Of a stretch of 64,000 nucleotides of DNA, positions 56,274 through 64,000 are shown piece by piece. The notes under the pieces were generated by a model that was not told where the DNA came from, did no database searches, and was given only the letters and a program-made list of their open reading frames with translations. The stretch spans positions 223,086-287,085 of the forward strand of contig NZ_FOGI01000003.1 of the NCBI RefSeq assembly GCF_900111175.1, read 5' to 3'. Both the position numbers and the translations under genes were made by a program. The stretch comes from Actinokineospora terrae (lineage in GTDB: Bacteria > Actinomycetota > Actinomycetes > Mycobacteriales > Pseudonocardiaceae). Within the stretch, counting starts at the first letter, position 1. Every line of letters begins with the position of its first letter.

Positions 56274-57473
56274 ATGACCGCAACTTTCGACCTCAACGAC
56301 CCGGCACTGGCCGCCGACCGCTTCGGCTACTACCGGCGGCTGCGCGAGACCGACCCGGTGCACCGCTCGCCGTTCGGCTACTGGGTCCTCACCCGCTACG
56401 ACGACGTCGACGCCCTGCTGCGCGCGCCGTCCGCGTCGAGCAACTTCCCGGCCGACCCGGGCTGGGCGATGGTGCGCGGCGGGCCGACCTGCCCGGTGGT
56501 GAAGAGCACCAGCAAGTGGATGCTGATGCAGGACGGCCAGGCGCACCGCAGGATGCGCAGGCTCATCGCGCGCGTGTTCACCCCGCGCAACATCGACCGG
56601 ATGCGGCCGCGGATCCAGCAGGTCGTCGACCGGCTCATCGACGAGATGGGCGACGGACCGGTCGACCTGATCGCCGGGCTGGCGCTGCCGATGCCGATCC
56701 TGGTGGTCGGTGAGCTGCTGGGCATCCCGCCGCAGGACCGGGCCAGGTGCCGGGACTGGACGGACAAGGTCGGCTACGTCATCGACCCGGGCGTCACCCC
56801 GCAGCGGCGGATCGCGATGAACAAGGCCGAGCCCGAGTTCCGCGCCTACCTGCTGGAGCTGATGGACTCCCGCCGCGACGCCGACCCCGAGCACGACCTG
56901 CTCTCGGTGCTGATGCAGGCCGACGCCGACGGCGAGAAGCTGACCGACGAGGAGATCGTCGCCAACATCCTGCTGATCTTCAACGCGGGCCACGAGACCA
57001 CGGTCAACCTGATCGCCAACGGCATGCTCGCCCTGCTCCAACAACCCGAGGCGCTGGCCGCCCTGCGCGCCGACCCCGGCCTGATGGGCACCGCGGTCGA
57101 GGAACTGTCCCGCTTCGACCCCCCGGTCCAACTCGCCGCCCGCATCATGACCGAGGACACTCCCATCGGCGACAAGCTCATCCCCGCTGGCGACACCGTC
57201 CTCGTCCTCTTCGACGCCGCGGGCCGCGACCCCGCCCGCTACCCCGACCCGGACCGCCTCGACCTGTCCCGCACGGACCCGAAGTCCCTGGCCTTCAGCT
57301 CCGGCAACCACTACTGCCTCGGCGCGGTACTGGGCAAACTCGAGGCCAGCACGGTGTTCACGGAACTACTGGCCCGCTACTCCCACATCGACCTGGCCAC
57401 CGACGACCTGCACTGGCACTCCCACTTCAACCTCCGCGGCCTCACCGAACTCCCCCTCCACCTCAGCCGCTAG
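56274..57473 (+). CDS. Cytochrome P450
   Basis: A 399-residue P450 with all landmarks: I-helix LIFNAGHETTVN (acid-alcohol pair intact), K-helix EELSR, heme loop LAFSSGNHYCLGAVLGKLEA. MTATFDLNDPALAADRFGYYRRLRE is a normal family N-terminus, so I start at ATG 56274 rather than the GTG at 56208. It is monocistronic with no ferredoxin nearby; needs redox partners from elsewhere. Substrate unknown. Confidence 0.95.
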   Translation: MTATFDLNDPALAADRFGYYRRLRETDPVHRSPFGYWVLTRYDDVDALLRAPSASSNFPADPGWAMVRGGPTCPVVKSTSKWMLMQDGQAHRRMRRLIARVFTPRNIDRMRPRIQQVVDRLIDEMGDGPVDLIAGLALPMPILVVGELLGIPPQDRARCRDWTDKVGYVIDPGVTPQRRIAMNKAEPEFRAYLLELMDSRRDADPEHDLLSVLMQADADGEKLTDEEIVANILLIFNAGHETTVNLIANGMLALLQQPEALAALRADPGLMGTAVEELSRFDPPVQLAARIMTEDTPIGDKLIPAGDTVLVLFDAAGRDPARYPDPDRLDLSRTDPKSLAFSSGNHYCLGAVLGKLEASTVFTELLARYSHIDLATDDLHWHSHFNLRGLTELPLHLSR

Positions 57474-58129
57474 CACTTCCTCGCCAGGCACCCGTCTTCC
57501 CGCCACGGCACATCCCCGACGCCGCGTCGCTTTATGAGCGGTCTCCTCTGCCACCGAGCCGTTGACACCCTTCACGCACGCCCTGTCGGCCCCCGCTCCC
57601 CTTCTCCAGGCTCACCGCCAGGCGTCCACTCCCCCTGTGCGCGCCCGCCCTTGCGCCTTCGCAGACACCCTTACCGCAAGCCTTCCCCTAACCCCAGCCT
57701 TAGCCCGGCGATGCCCCGCCAACCTTCCTGCGGACTTCCGCCCTTTCTCGGCAACCCCTCGCCTCTCTTCAGGCGCTCACCACCTTTCCGGTCGCCCTAT
57801 CCCCATCAGCGCCATTACGGCTCCCCAGCCCCATTCGGCCGCCGCAAAGCCCCGAACACCCGCAGCCTCTTACCCCACACCCACTGCTTCGCGCGCGCGT
57901 CCGGGCGCAGCCCCCACCCACTCCGGGGGCGTCCCCGAGGCCAGTCTATCGGGGCTGGGTTGCGGTCAACGGGAGTTGTGGGGATCTGTGGACAACTGGG
58001 GGGATTGTGGATAACTCGACCTGGGGGAAGAGGGCGCAGAGGGGAGGGATTCACTCGTTGGGTGAACCGGAGGAGGGGGGTGGCCGTGTTGGGGAGGTCA
58101 TGAGGTTGTCGGGAGATCGGGGAGTTGCC
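57474..58129. other. Gene-poor 650-bp stretch with DnaA-box element copy B
   Basis: Strongly C-biased plus strand with weak codon periodicity in every frame; no gene called. The right end carries the inverse copy of the 106-bp element, reading leftwards into this stretch and toward the P450 3' end. The lipoprotein promoter must be in 58020-58120. Confidence 0.6.
57910..58014 (-). promoter_or_regulatory. Paired DnaA-box / promoter-like element, copy B
   Basis: On the minus strand: TTATCCACA (58014-58006) and TTGTCCACA (57995-57987), then 36 bases later CCCCGATAGACTGGC with -10-like TAGACT, a TTGACC about 15 bases before it as possible -35, and a hairpin-forming GC-rich run ending GGGTGGGGGC. 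Matches copy A at 46047-46152 in order and spacing. Confidence 0.6.
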
Positions 58130-58993
58130 ATGAGGCGCAAGATCGGGTTCGTTGTCATCGCGGCGGGGATGTTGGTGTTGTCGGCTTGTGGCGAGAAGGC
58201 CGAGCCAGTGTCCACTGAGGTCACTGCGACCGACGAGTACGCAATGGACACTCAGGGCGACGCGTCGTTCTTTGCGGGGACGGCGAAGGCGAACAATGCG
58301 GCCGAGGGGACCGGAGACTGGGCCAAGGGGCCCGATGGCTCGGTGAACTCGGCCAAGGCGGAGAGTTCGAGCAAGTGGGTGGAGTTGACCGCGGGCAAGG
58401 CGGGGGCGTTGGACCCGGTGGTGGTCAACGGGGCCGGGCTCACGTTGTACCGGTTCGACAAGGACTCGGCGGCGCCGTCGAAGTCGGTGTGTGTTGGGGA
58501 GTGCGCGAAGCAATGGCCGCCGGTGACCGTTGCCAAGCGTGGCAAGGTGTTCGTGTCGGGGGTACAGCAGTCGGCGGTCGGGTTCGTCACCCGCGATGAC
58601 GGGAGCAAGCAGGTCACGATCGGCGGGTGGCCGGTGTACCGGTTCGCCAAGGACACCAAGGCGGGCGACACCAACGGGCAGGGCGTCGGCGGCACCTGGT
58701 TCGGCGTGACGCCCACCGGTGCCAAGGCGGGCGTCCAGAGCACGAAGGCCACCAGTGTCGTCCTGTTCGACGAGCCGCGGTTCAGCGAGAACGGCGCGGC
58801 CGAGGGCACCGCGGGTCCGGGCTGCAAGAACCTCGCCCGACCGAGGAACGCGTCGTCGCTGACCGCGCAGGGGTCGCTGAAGCTGTGGTCGGAGAAGGAC
58901 TGCAAGGGCAAGTCGCTGGTCGTGACCGGTGACGTGCCGGACCTGGCCGCGGTCGGATTCGACAACCTGGCCACCTCGGTCTTCTTCGGCTAG
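58130..58993 (+). CDS. Lipoprotein with PF03640-type secreted repeats and C-terminal crystallin-like region
   Basis: A 287-residue lipoprotein (signal FVVIAAGMLVLSAC; Cys is lipidated). Residues about 85-215 hold two copies of the secreted repeat: LTLYRFDKDSAAPSKSVC...CAKQWPPV and GGWPVYRFAKDTKAGDTNGQG. Residues about 215-287 (VVLFDEPRFSEN ... LKLWSEKDCKGKSLVVTGDVPDL ... FDNLATSVFF) resemble a beta/gamma-crystallin or I36-inhibitor-like domain. GGGGAG precedes the ATG. Only 13 bp separate it from the WD40-KAP gene, so they may be co-transcribed. Confidence 0.87.
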   Translation: MRRKIGFVVIAAGMLVLSACGEKAEPVSTEVTATDEYAMDTQGDASFFAGTAKANNAAEGTGDWAKGPDGSVNSAKAESSSKWVELTAGKAGALDPVVVNGAGLTLYRFDKDSAAPSKSVCVGECAKQWPPVTVAKRGKVFVSGVQQSAVGFVTRDDGSKQVTIGGWPVYRFAKDTKAGDTNGQGVGGTWFGVTPTGAKAGVQSTKATSVVLFDEPRFSENGAAEGTAGPGCKNLARPRNASSLTAQGSLKLWSEKDCKGKSLVVTGDVPDLAAVGFDNLATSVFFG

Positions 58994-59006
58994 GTAATCT
59001 CGGCGC

Positions 59007-61436
59007 ATGGCGCCGCAGCGGGAGATCCGCCTCCACATCGAAGGAGGCCACAGCGGCGCCGACCTGGCGTCGCTGTCGGCCGATTCCGGGTACGTGCTCA
59101 CCGACCGGCCGGATGACGCCGACCAGGTCGTCAAGTCCGGCACCGACATCGCCAAACCCACCATGGCGCCCTACCGCGAGCAGCGCGTGTTCGACGTCGG
59201 CACCAAGGTCACCTCAGTCGTGGTCGCCGATGAGATGCCAGCGATCCTGGCCGCCGGGTGCGAGGACGGCGTGCTCCGGCTGTGGAACCTCCAAGACCTC
59301 GGCGAACGGCCACTGCGCGGGCACGCGGGCCCGGTCTGGTCGGTCGCGGCGAGCCGGTACTCCCCCGGCCAGGTCTTCAGCGCGGGCCAGGACGGCACCG
59401 TGCGCGCCTGGCCCCTCTACGGCAGCGGCGACAGCGTCACCCTCTACCAGCACAACGGCATCGCCAACGCGGTCGCCGCGGGCAAGGGCAGCACCGTCAT
59501 CAGCGGCGGCGACGACAACTCGGTGTTCCGCTGGACCAACGGTGACGTCCGGGAGCTGCGCGGCCACAACGACTTCGTCACCGGTGTCGCCCTGGCGGAC
59601 GAGATCACCCCCATGTCGATCTCCCCCGATGGGCAGTGGTTGATCTGGGGGGAGCCGGACAGGCCTGCCAGCGCTCTCGTCCCGGCCACCTGCGTCGCCG
59701 CCCACCAGTCGGCAACAGCCCTGGGCACGCAAGACCGCGAAGTCCACGTCGGCGATTCGTTGCTCCACCTCGGCGCCGTGCCCCTGTCCATCGCCATCAC
59801 GGCGATCAACGGCACGATCACCGTCGCGATAGGAGGCGAGGACGGTCTGGTTCGGTTGTGGGAGCCGGATACCGGCGGCCTCACCAACCTCCCCGGCCAC
59901 ACCGGCCCGGTGCGCGGAGTCGCCTTCGGCACCGTGGACGAACGCCCCGTCGTGGTCAGCGGCGGCGACGACGGCACGGTCCGCGTGTGGGCCCGCCCGA
60001 CCACCGACCACGTCGAATGGGCCGCCGACGCCCCCGCCACCCAGGACGCCCTGCACCGCCGTCCACTCGCGACACTGATCGCCGAACAGCTCCGCCAGGT
60101 CGACTCCTCGTTCCTCGTGCACCTCGACGGCCCCTGGGGCTCCGGAAAGAGCACCATCCTCGGCTTCCTGCGCACCGAACTGGACCGCGACTTCACCACC
60201 GTGCCGTTCGACGCGTGGCGCGAGGCAGGCGTCGGGCCGTCCTGGTGGGCGCTGCTGACCGCCCTGCGCACCGCTATCCGTGGCCAGCGCGGGTTCCTCG
60301 GCCGGATCGGGCTCAGGATCAGCGAGTCCTTCGCCCGGCTGCGACGCGTGGGAGCACCGGTCGTGTTCGCGTTCATCCTGTTGCTGGCGCTGACTTTCGG
60401 CGTCTGGTGGCTGTTCGCGTCGGACTTCAAGAACGTCGCCGAGATCGCGAAGTCCGTCACCGGGGCGATCGCGGGTGTCGGCACTCTCTGGGCGGGCGCG
60501 TTGGTGGCGAGCCGGTTCCTGCTGTGGGACTCCGCGCGCGGGGCGCGGCTGTTCGAGCAGTCGAACACCAACCCGATGCTGGAGGTGAACCGCCACTTCA
60601 GCTGGCTCGCCAAGCGGGCCAAGCGACCCGTGGTGTTCCTGGTCGACGACCTCGACCGGTGCAAGGAGTCCACTGTGGTCGAACTGCTGGACACCGTGCA
60701 GACGTTGGTGCGCGACACCGGACCGCACTTCATCGTCGCCGCGGACGGCGCCTGGATCCGGGCGGGCTACGAGCAGGCGTACGAGAAGTTCAGCACCGCC
60801 GTCGCCGAACCGGGCAGGCCGCTGGGTTACCTGTTCCTGGACAAGTTCTTCCAGCTGCGCGTCCAGGTCCCGGCGATCGACTCCCCGCGTAGACAGGACT
60901 ACCTGCGCCAACTCCTGCGCACCGTCGACATCCCGCGACCGCGGGAGATCGCGGCGGAGGAAGGCCGCGTACTGGCCCAGCTCGGTCGCAGCGTCACCGA
61001 GGCCCAGGTCGTCGACGCGCTGAGCACCGCGAGCCCGGTCGTGCGCGGTCGCGTCGCAGGAGAAGCGCTGCGGCGGATGAGCACCCCGGCCGCGGTGGTC
61101 GCGACCGAGCACAGCCTCCAGCGCTACGGCGGGATGCTGCCGCCGAACCCGCGGGCGATGAAGCGGTTCATCAACACCTACAGCACGTCGCGCGCCGTGC
61201 GGACCCTGGAGGGCAACGTGGTCCCGGTCCAAACCCTGGCACTGTGGACGGTCGTCGAGATCCGGTGGCCCAGCCTCGCGGACTACCTGCGCGCCACTCC
61301 GGAAGCGATCCTGTTGGCCGACACCAAAGCGGACCAGGCTCCCGAGGCACTGCGCCCGGTCTTCGCCGACGAAGCCCTGGTCGCCCTCGCCAAGCAACTC
61401 ACGCCCGACCTGATCCGCGAGGCCTGCGGCGGCTAA
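59007..61436 (+). CDS. WD40 repeat-KAP family P-loop NTPase with membrane helices
   Basis: An 809-residue fusion. Residues about 60-330 carry WD40-like blades (GCEDGVLRLWN, GQDGTVRAWPL, GGDDNSVFRWT, GGEDGLVRLWE, GGDDGTVRVWA). Residues about 350-800 are a KAP NTPase: Walker A GPWGSGKST (about 376-384), a two-helix membrane insert (about 451-508) and Walker B VVFLVDDLDRCKEST (about 543). KAP NTPases with membrane inserts are found in animals and sporadically in bacteria, some in phage-exclusion systems (PifA-like). The fused beta-propeller suggests a sensor. No ribosome site is visible, so it may rely on the preceding gene or be leaderless. Confidence 0.92.
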   Translation: MAPQREIRLHIEGGHSGADLASLSADSGYVLTDRPDDADQVVKSGTDIAKPTMAPYREQRVFDVGTKVTSVVVADEMPAILAAGCEDGVLRLWNLQDLGERPLRGHAGPVWSVAASRYSPGQVFSAGQDGTVRAWPLYGSGDSVTLYQHNGIANAVAAGKGSTVISGGDDNSVFRWTNGDVRELRGHNDFVTGVALADEITPMSISPDGQWLIWGEPDRPASALVPATCVAAHQSATALGTQDREVHVGDSLLHLGAVPLSIAITAINGTITVAIGGEDGLVRLWEPDTGGLTNLPGHTGPVRGVAFGTVDERPVVVSGGDDGTVRVWARPTTDHVEWAADAPATQDALHRRPLATLIAEQLRQVDSSFLVHLDGPWGSGKSTILGFLRTELDRDFTTVPFDAWREAGVGPSWWALLTALRTAIRGQRGFLGRIGLRISESFARLRRVGAPVVFAFILLLALTFGVWWLFASDFKNVAEIAKSVTGAIAGVGTLWAGALVASRFLLWDSARGARLFEQSNTNPMLEVNRHFSWLAKRAKRPVVFLVDDLDRCKESTVVELLDTVQTLVRDTGPHFIVAADGAWIRAGYEQAYEKFSTAVAEPGRPLGYLFLDKFFQLRVQVPAIDSPRRQDYLRQLLRTVDIPRPREIAAEEGRVLAQLGRSVTEAQVVDALSTASPVVRGRVAGEALRRMSTPAAVVATEHSLQRYGGMLPPNPRAMKRFINTYSTSRAVRTLEGNVVPVQTLALWTVVEIRWPSLADYLRATPEAILLADTKADQAPEALRPVFADEALVALAKQLTPDLIREACGG

Positions 61437-63142
61437 CGGGTGCTGCACAGCTCCAGCGGCGCGCCCTGCGGTGTGACACACGGCAAGTAGCCGGAGTCCT
61501 TGAGCCGCAACCGGGCGCTGTCGTGCTTGCGGACGTGCTCGGCGAAGGCCTCAAGCAGGGTGTCCTTGCCCGGCTCGCCCTTGAGGTAGAGGTGCTCGAC
61601 TGTCCAGAAGGGATAGTTCGACGCCAGGGCGGCCGCGGTGTCGAAGGTCTTGCCGTCGATGCTGACCGCCCTGAGGTCGCCCTTCTTGCGGGCCTCGGCC
61701 ACCGATGGCGCGTCCGCGTAGCCGATGGCGCCCTGCACGGCCCCGATCATCGCGACCACGTCGGAGTTCGACTCGCGCTCGCAGCGGATGGTGCGCGCCC
61801 TGGGGTCGCGGTTCTTCTCGACGCACTCGTCCGAGGACAGGCCGCCCTCGCCGCCCGCGAGGACCTGCTTCTCGAACAGCTGGCGGGTACCGGAGGACTG
61901 GCCGCGGCCGACGATGCGGATCGGCAGGGACGGCGACTTCGGGTTGAGCTGGTTCCAGTCGGTGTAGGTGCCGTCGTAGATGCGCTTCAGGTCCTCTGTG
62001 GACAGCGTCTCGACCGGGACGCCCGAGTGCACGACGACGTGGTAGACGACGATGGCCAACTGCTGGGCGACGAGGCCGTTGGTGTTCTGCAGGCCGTCCG
62101 ACAGCGCGGCGGAGGTGGCCGGGTCGGCCGAGGCGAGCCAGCGGACGCCGTCGATGCTGCCGGTCGCCTGGGTGGTGATCCTGGCGTCCTGGCAGGCGGC
62201 GGTGTAGTCGGCGGCCATGGCCTTCATGGTGGGCATGAAGACGCTGGAGCCGCGGATGGTCAGCTCACCGGACACGCAGCGCACTGACGGGTCCACCGGC
62301 GGCGAGGCGAACACCAGGCTCAGCACCAGGAACGCGGTCAGCGCCAGGGCGAGCGCGCCGGTGAGCCTGGGCAGGGTGAACCGCCGCTGCCGCTTCTCGT
62401 CCTTGATGATGCCGTTGTCGGCGAGCTTGCCGGTGGCGGTGATCTCCTTGCTGGTCTCGCCGCCGGGGTGGTCCTCCGGCTCCTCGAGCACGACGACCAG
62501 CTTGATCTTCTGCTTGCGCTTGAGCGCCAGCGTCTCCAGCCGCACCCCGTGCCAGCGCGGCTCGGCCTCCGGCTCCTTCGGCGCGGGCGCCTGGCCGCCG
62601 ATCCAGCGGACCATGCGCTGGGCCATCTTGTCCCTGACCGTGCGCAGGCTGTCGCGCTCGTCGGCCACCGGTGGCCCGACCTGGCCGTTGGTCGCCGAGT
62701 CAGTGCCGTCAGTGCCGTCGGTGCGGAAGAACCGCAGTCCGGCGCGCAGTTTCTCGCGCACCTCGACCGATCCGGCCTCGGAGATCCGCGCGTTCCACAC
62801 CACCCGCTCGCCGAAGGTGAAGGTCAGCGGGCGGTCGAAGTCGTCGGGGTCGATGTCGTACCCGCCGGTGTTGCGGATGCGGATCACCACGATGCTGAGC
62901 CGGTCGAGCAGCCGGGTCAGCCTGGTCAGCTGCGCGGAGTCGCCGCCAGCGGTCTCGTCGGTCAGCTTCTCCGGGCCGAGGCCGATCTTGGAGTTGTAGT
63001 GCACCCGGTAGCTGACCCGCTTGCGCCGGATCAGGAACCGGTCGACGAACGGGGTCGCGACCAGCAGCACGATCCCCAGCACCAGGTTGCCCGCGCCGAG
63101 GAAGTCCAGCACCGCGCGCAACGCGTCCCGCAGGTCGGTCAC
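61433..63142 (-). CDS. Membrane protein with extracytoplasmic PstS-like binding domain
   Basis: A 569-residue protein with a transmembrane helix at about 13-33, a ~225-residue cytoplasmic part, a second helix at about 262-283 and a C-terminal PstS-like solute-binding domain: LTIRGSSVFMPTMKAMAADYTAAC, TQATGSIDGVRWL, GRGQSSGTRQLFEKQ. Ordinary PstS is a free lipoprotein; here it is tethered and joined to a cytoplasmic domain, as in signalling receptors. It is convergent with the KAP gene (stops overlap by 4 bp). A phosphate or anion sensor is plausible. Confidence 0.87.
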   Translation of the reverse strand: MTDLRDALRAVLDFLGAGNLVLGIVLLVATPFVDRFLIRRKRVSYRVHYNSKIGLGPEKLTDETAGGDSAQLTRLTRLLDRLSIVVIRIRNTGGYDIDPDDFDRPLTFTFGERVVWNARISEAGSVEVREKLRAGLRFFRTDGTDGTDSATNGQVGPPVADERDSLRTVRDKMAQRMVRWIGGQAPAPKEPEAEPRWHGVRLETLALKRKQKIKLVVVLEEPEDHPGGETSKEITATGKLADNGIIKDEKRQRRFTLPRLTGALALALTAFLVLSLVFASPPVDPSVRCVSGELTIRGSSVFMPTMKAMAADYTAACQDARITTQATGSIDGVRWLASADPATSAALSDGLQNTNGLVAQQLAIVVYHVVVHSGVPVETLSTEDLKRIYDGTYTDWNQLNPKSPSLPIRIVGRGQSSGTRQLFEKQVLAGGEGGLSSDECVEKNRDPRARTIRCERESNSDVVAMIGAVQGAIGYADAPSVAEARKKGDLRAVSIDGKTFDTAAALASNYPFWTVEHLYLKGEPGKDTLLEAFAEHVRKHDSARLRLKDSGYLPCVTPQGAPLELCSTR

Positions 63143-63276
63143 GTTGATCTCCCTCCCCCGCCGCCACCGCGCGAAAGCCTAGGGAGCGGCGTCCCGGCTG
63201 GACACCGTGACCGCCATCCGTTCACCTGTGGTTCAGCCGCGCGCAAGTGTCGGGGGTCGGTGGGATGCTGGCGGCC

Positions 63277-63870
63277 ATGACCTCGGACCCGAAGGACGAC
63301 CTGCTCCGCTACCTGACGGTGGCGCGCGAAGCGCTGCTGTGGAAGCTCGAGGGGCTGTCCGAGTACGACATCCGCCGACCGCTGACCCAGACGGGGACGA
63401 ACCTGCTGGGGCTGGTCAAGCACGTGGCGGGCTGCGAGACCGCCTACTTCGGGGCCAGCTTCGGCCGCCCGTTCCCGGTGAGCTACCCGTGGATGGAGGA
63501 CGGCGCGGAACCCAACGCCGACATGTGGGCCACGGCGGAGGAATCCCGGTCGCACATCACCGGCCTCTACCGCGACGTCTGGGCGCACTCGGACGCGACC
63601 ATCGCCACCCACGCCCTCGACGCGCCCGCCCGGGTACCGCACTGGGCCCCCGACCGCGCGGACACGACACTGCACCGGCTGCTGGTCCACATGATCGCCG
63701 AGACGCACCGGCACGCGGGCCACGCCGACATCGTCCGCGAACTGATCGACGGCGCGGCGGGGCTGCGGCAGGAGGTGGACAACATGCCGGAGGGGGACGC
63801 GGCGTGGTGGGCGGAGTACCGGGCTGGGTTGGAGGAGGTGGCGCGGAAGGCGGGCCAGACCGAGGCCTGA
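63277..63870 (+). CDS. DinB-family (DUF664) protein
   Basis: A 197-residue protein with the four-helix DinB pattern: SDPKDDLLRYLTVAREALLWKLEGLSEYDIRRP, LLGLVKHVAGCE (first metal His), and LLVHMIAETHRHAGHADIVREL (His pair). DinB-like proteins in actinobacteria include mycothiol-dependent transferases. ATG 63277 fits the family N-terminus; an ATG at 63265 is possible. Confidence 0.9.
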   Translation: MTSDPKDDLLRYLTVAREALLWKLEGLSEYDIRRPLTQTGTNLLGLVKHVAGCETAYFGASFGRPFPVSYPWMEDGAEPNADMWATAEESRSHITGLYRDVWAHSDATIATHALDAPARVPHWAPDRADTTLHRLLVHMIAETHRHAGHADIVRELIDGAAGLRQEVDNMPEGDAAWWAEYRAGLEEVARKAGQTEA

Positions 63871-63905
63871 CCCGCCTGTCCGTTGCGCTGTGCGAGCTGA
63901 CCCTA

Positions 63906-64000
63906 TTGGCGCACCGGGCGTGCCGTTGGCGCACCGGGCGTGCCGTTGGCGCACCGGGCGTGCCGTTGGCGCACCGGGCGTGCCGTTGGCGCACCGGGCG
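63906..64000. repeat. Perfect 20-bp tandem repeats, at least 4.7 copies, cut by window end
   Basis: TTGGCGCACCGGGCGTGCCG repeats without change from 63906 to the last base. Each unit holds an imperfect palindrome (GGCGCACC/GGCGTGCC). It begins 35 bp after the DinB-like gene. The array length is unknown. Confidence 0.95.

Noticed and set aside
63906..64000. CRISPR array
   Set aside because: Units abut with no spacers and no cas genes are present.

Overview
The window is high-GC actinobacterial DNA, most likely from a Pseudonocardiales genus such as Saccharothrix, Actinokineospora or Lentzea. The grounds are strong G/C third-position bias, GTG starts, chains of ATGA/GTGA start-stop overlaps, Lsr2, a DUF5753 XRE regulator, actinobacterial P450s and a DrrAB-type exporter. 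The genus is inference. No rRNA, tRNA or CRISPR array was found.

Region 1 (1-20.66 kb) is the right part of a biosynthetic gene cluster that continues left of the window. It holds the end of one type I PKS protein, a fully reducing KS-AT-DH-ER-KR-ACP module, and a hybrid KS-AT-ACP-aminotransferase-condensation protein. A non-haem iron dioxygenase, an amidinotransferase, an O-carbamoyltransferase, an SDR (opposite strand) and an ABC exporter follow. Read together they predict a polyketide-derived amine that becomes a guanidine and is hydroxylated and carbamoylated, a tailoring set reminiscent of saxitoxin- or guadinomine-type chemistry but on a different backbone. No adenylation or thioesterase domain is visible.

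Region 2 (20.66-36.3 kb) is regulatory and transport DNA. It has a three-gene NarL-type two-component locus whose second kinase is degenerate, an EF-hand protein, a modABC molybdate importer followed by a ComB-like phosphatase, and a six-gene coupled operon joining a MacA/MacB-like exporter to an OmpR-type two-component system. A PH-domain membrane protein and an XRE/DUF5753 regulator close the region.

Region 3 (36.3-46 kb) holds a small XRE-linked operon with a 35-residue membrane peptide, a winged-helix regulator with an SRPBCC protein, and an RNA/DNA methyltransferase. It also holds a Tat-exported class V aminotransferase, an ECF sigma/MGMT-Ada/AlkB alkylation-repair operon, a 33-residue hydrophobic peptide, and a TetR/P450 pair around a perfect 19-bp palindrome.

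Region 4 (46-58.1 kb) has two long gene-poor stretches, each headed by a copy of the same ~105-bp element (two DnaA-box-like 9-mers, a promoter-like -10, a GC-rich hairpin) in opposite orientations about 12 kb apart. Between them lie an NlpC/P60-like secreted protein, a dynamin-like P-loop protein, a small conflict-system-type protein, Lsr2, an alpha-beta fused glycyl-tRNA synthetase, a thioesterase, a SnoaL-like protein and a second P450.

Region 5 (58.1-64 kb) carries a lipoprotein, a WD40-KAP P-loop NTPase with membrane helices (candidate immunity or signalling ATPase), a convergent membrane-anchored PstS-like binding protein, a DinB-like protein, and perfect 20-bp tandem repeats that run off the end of the window.
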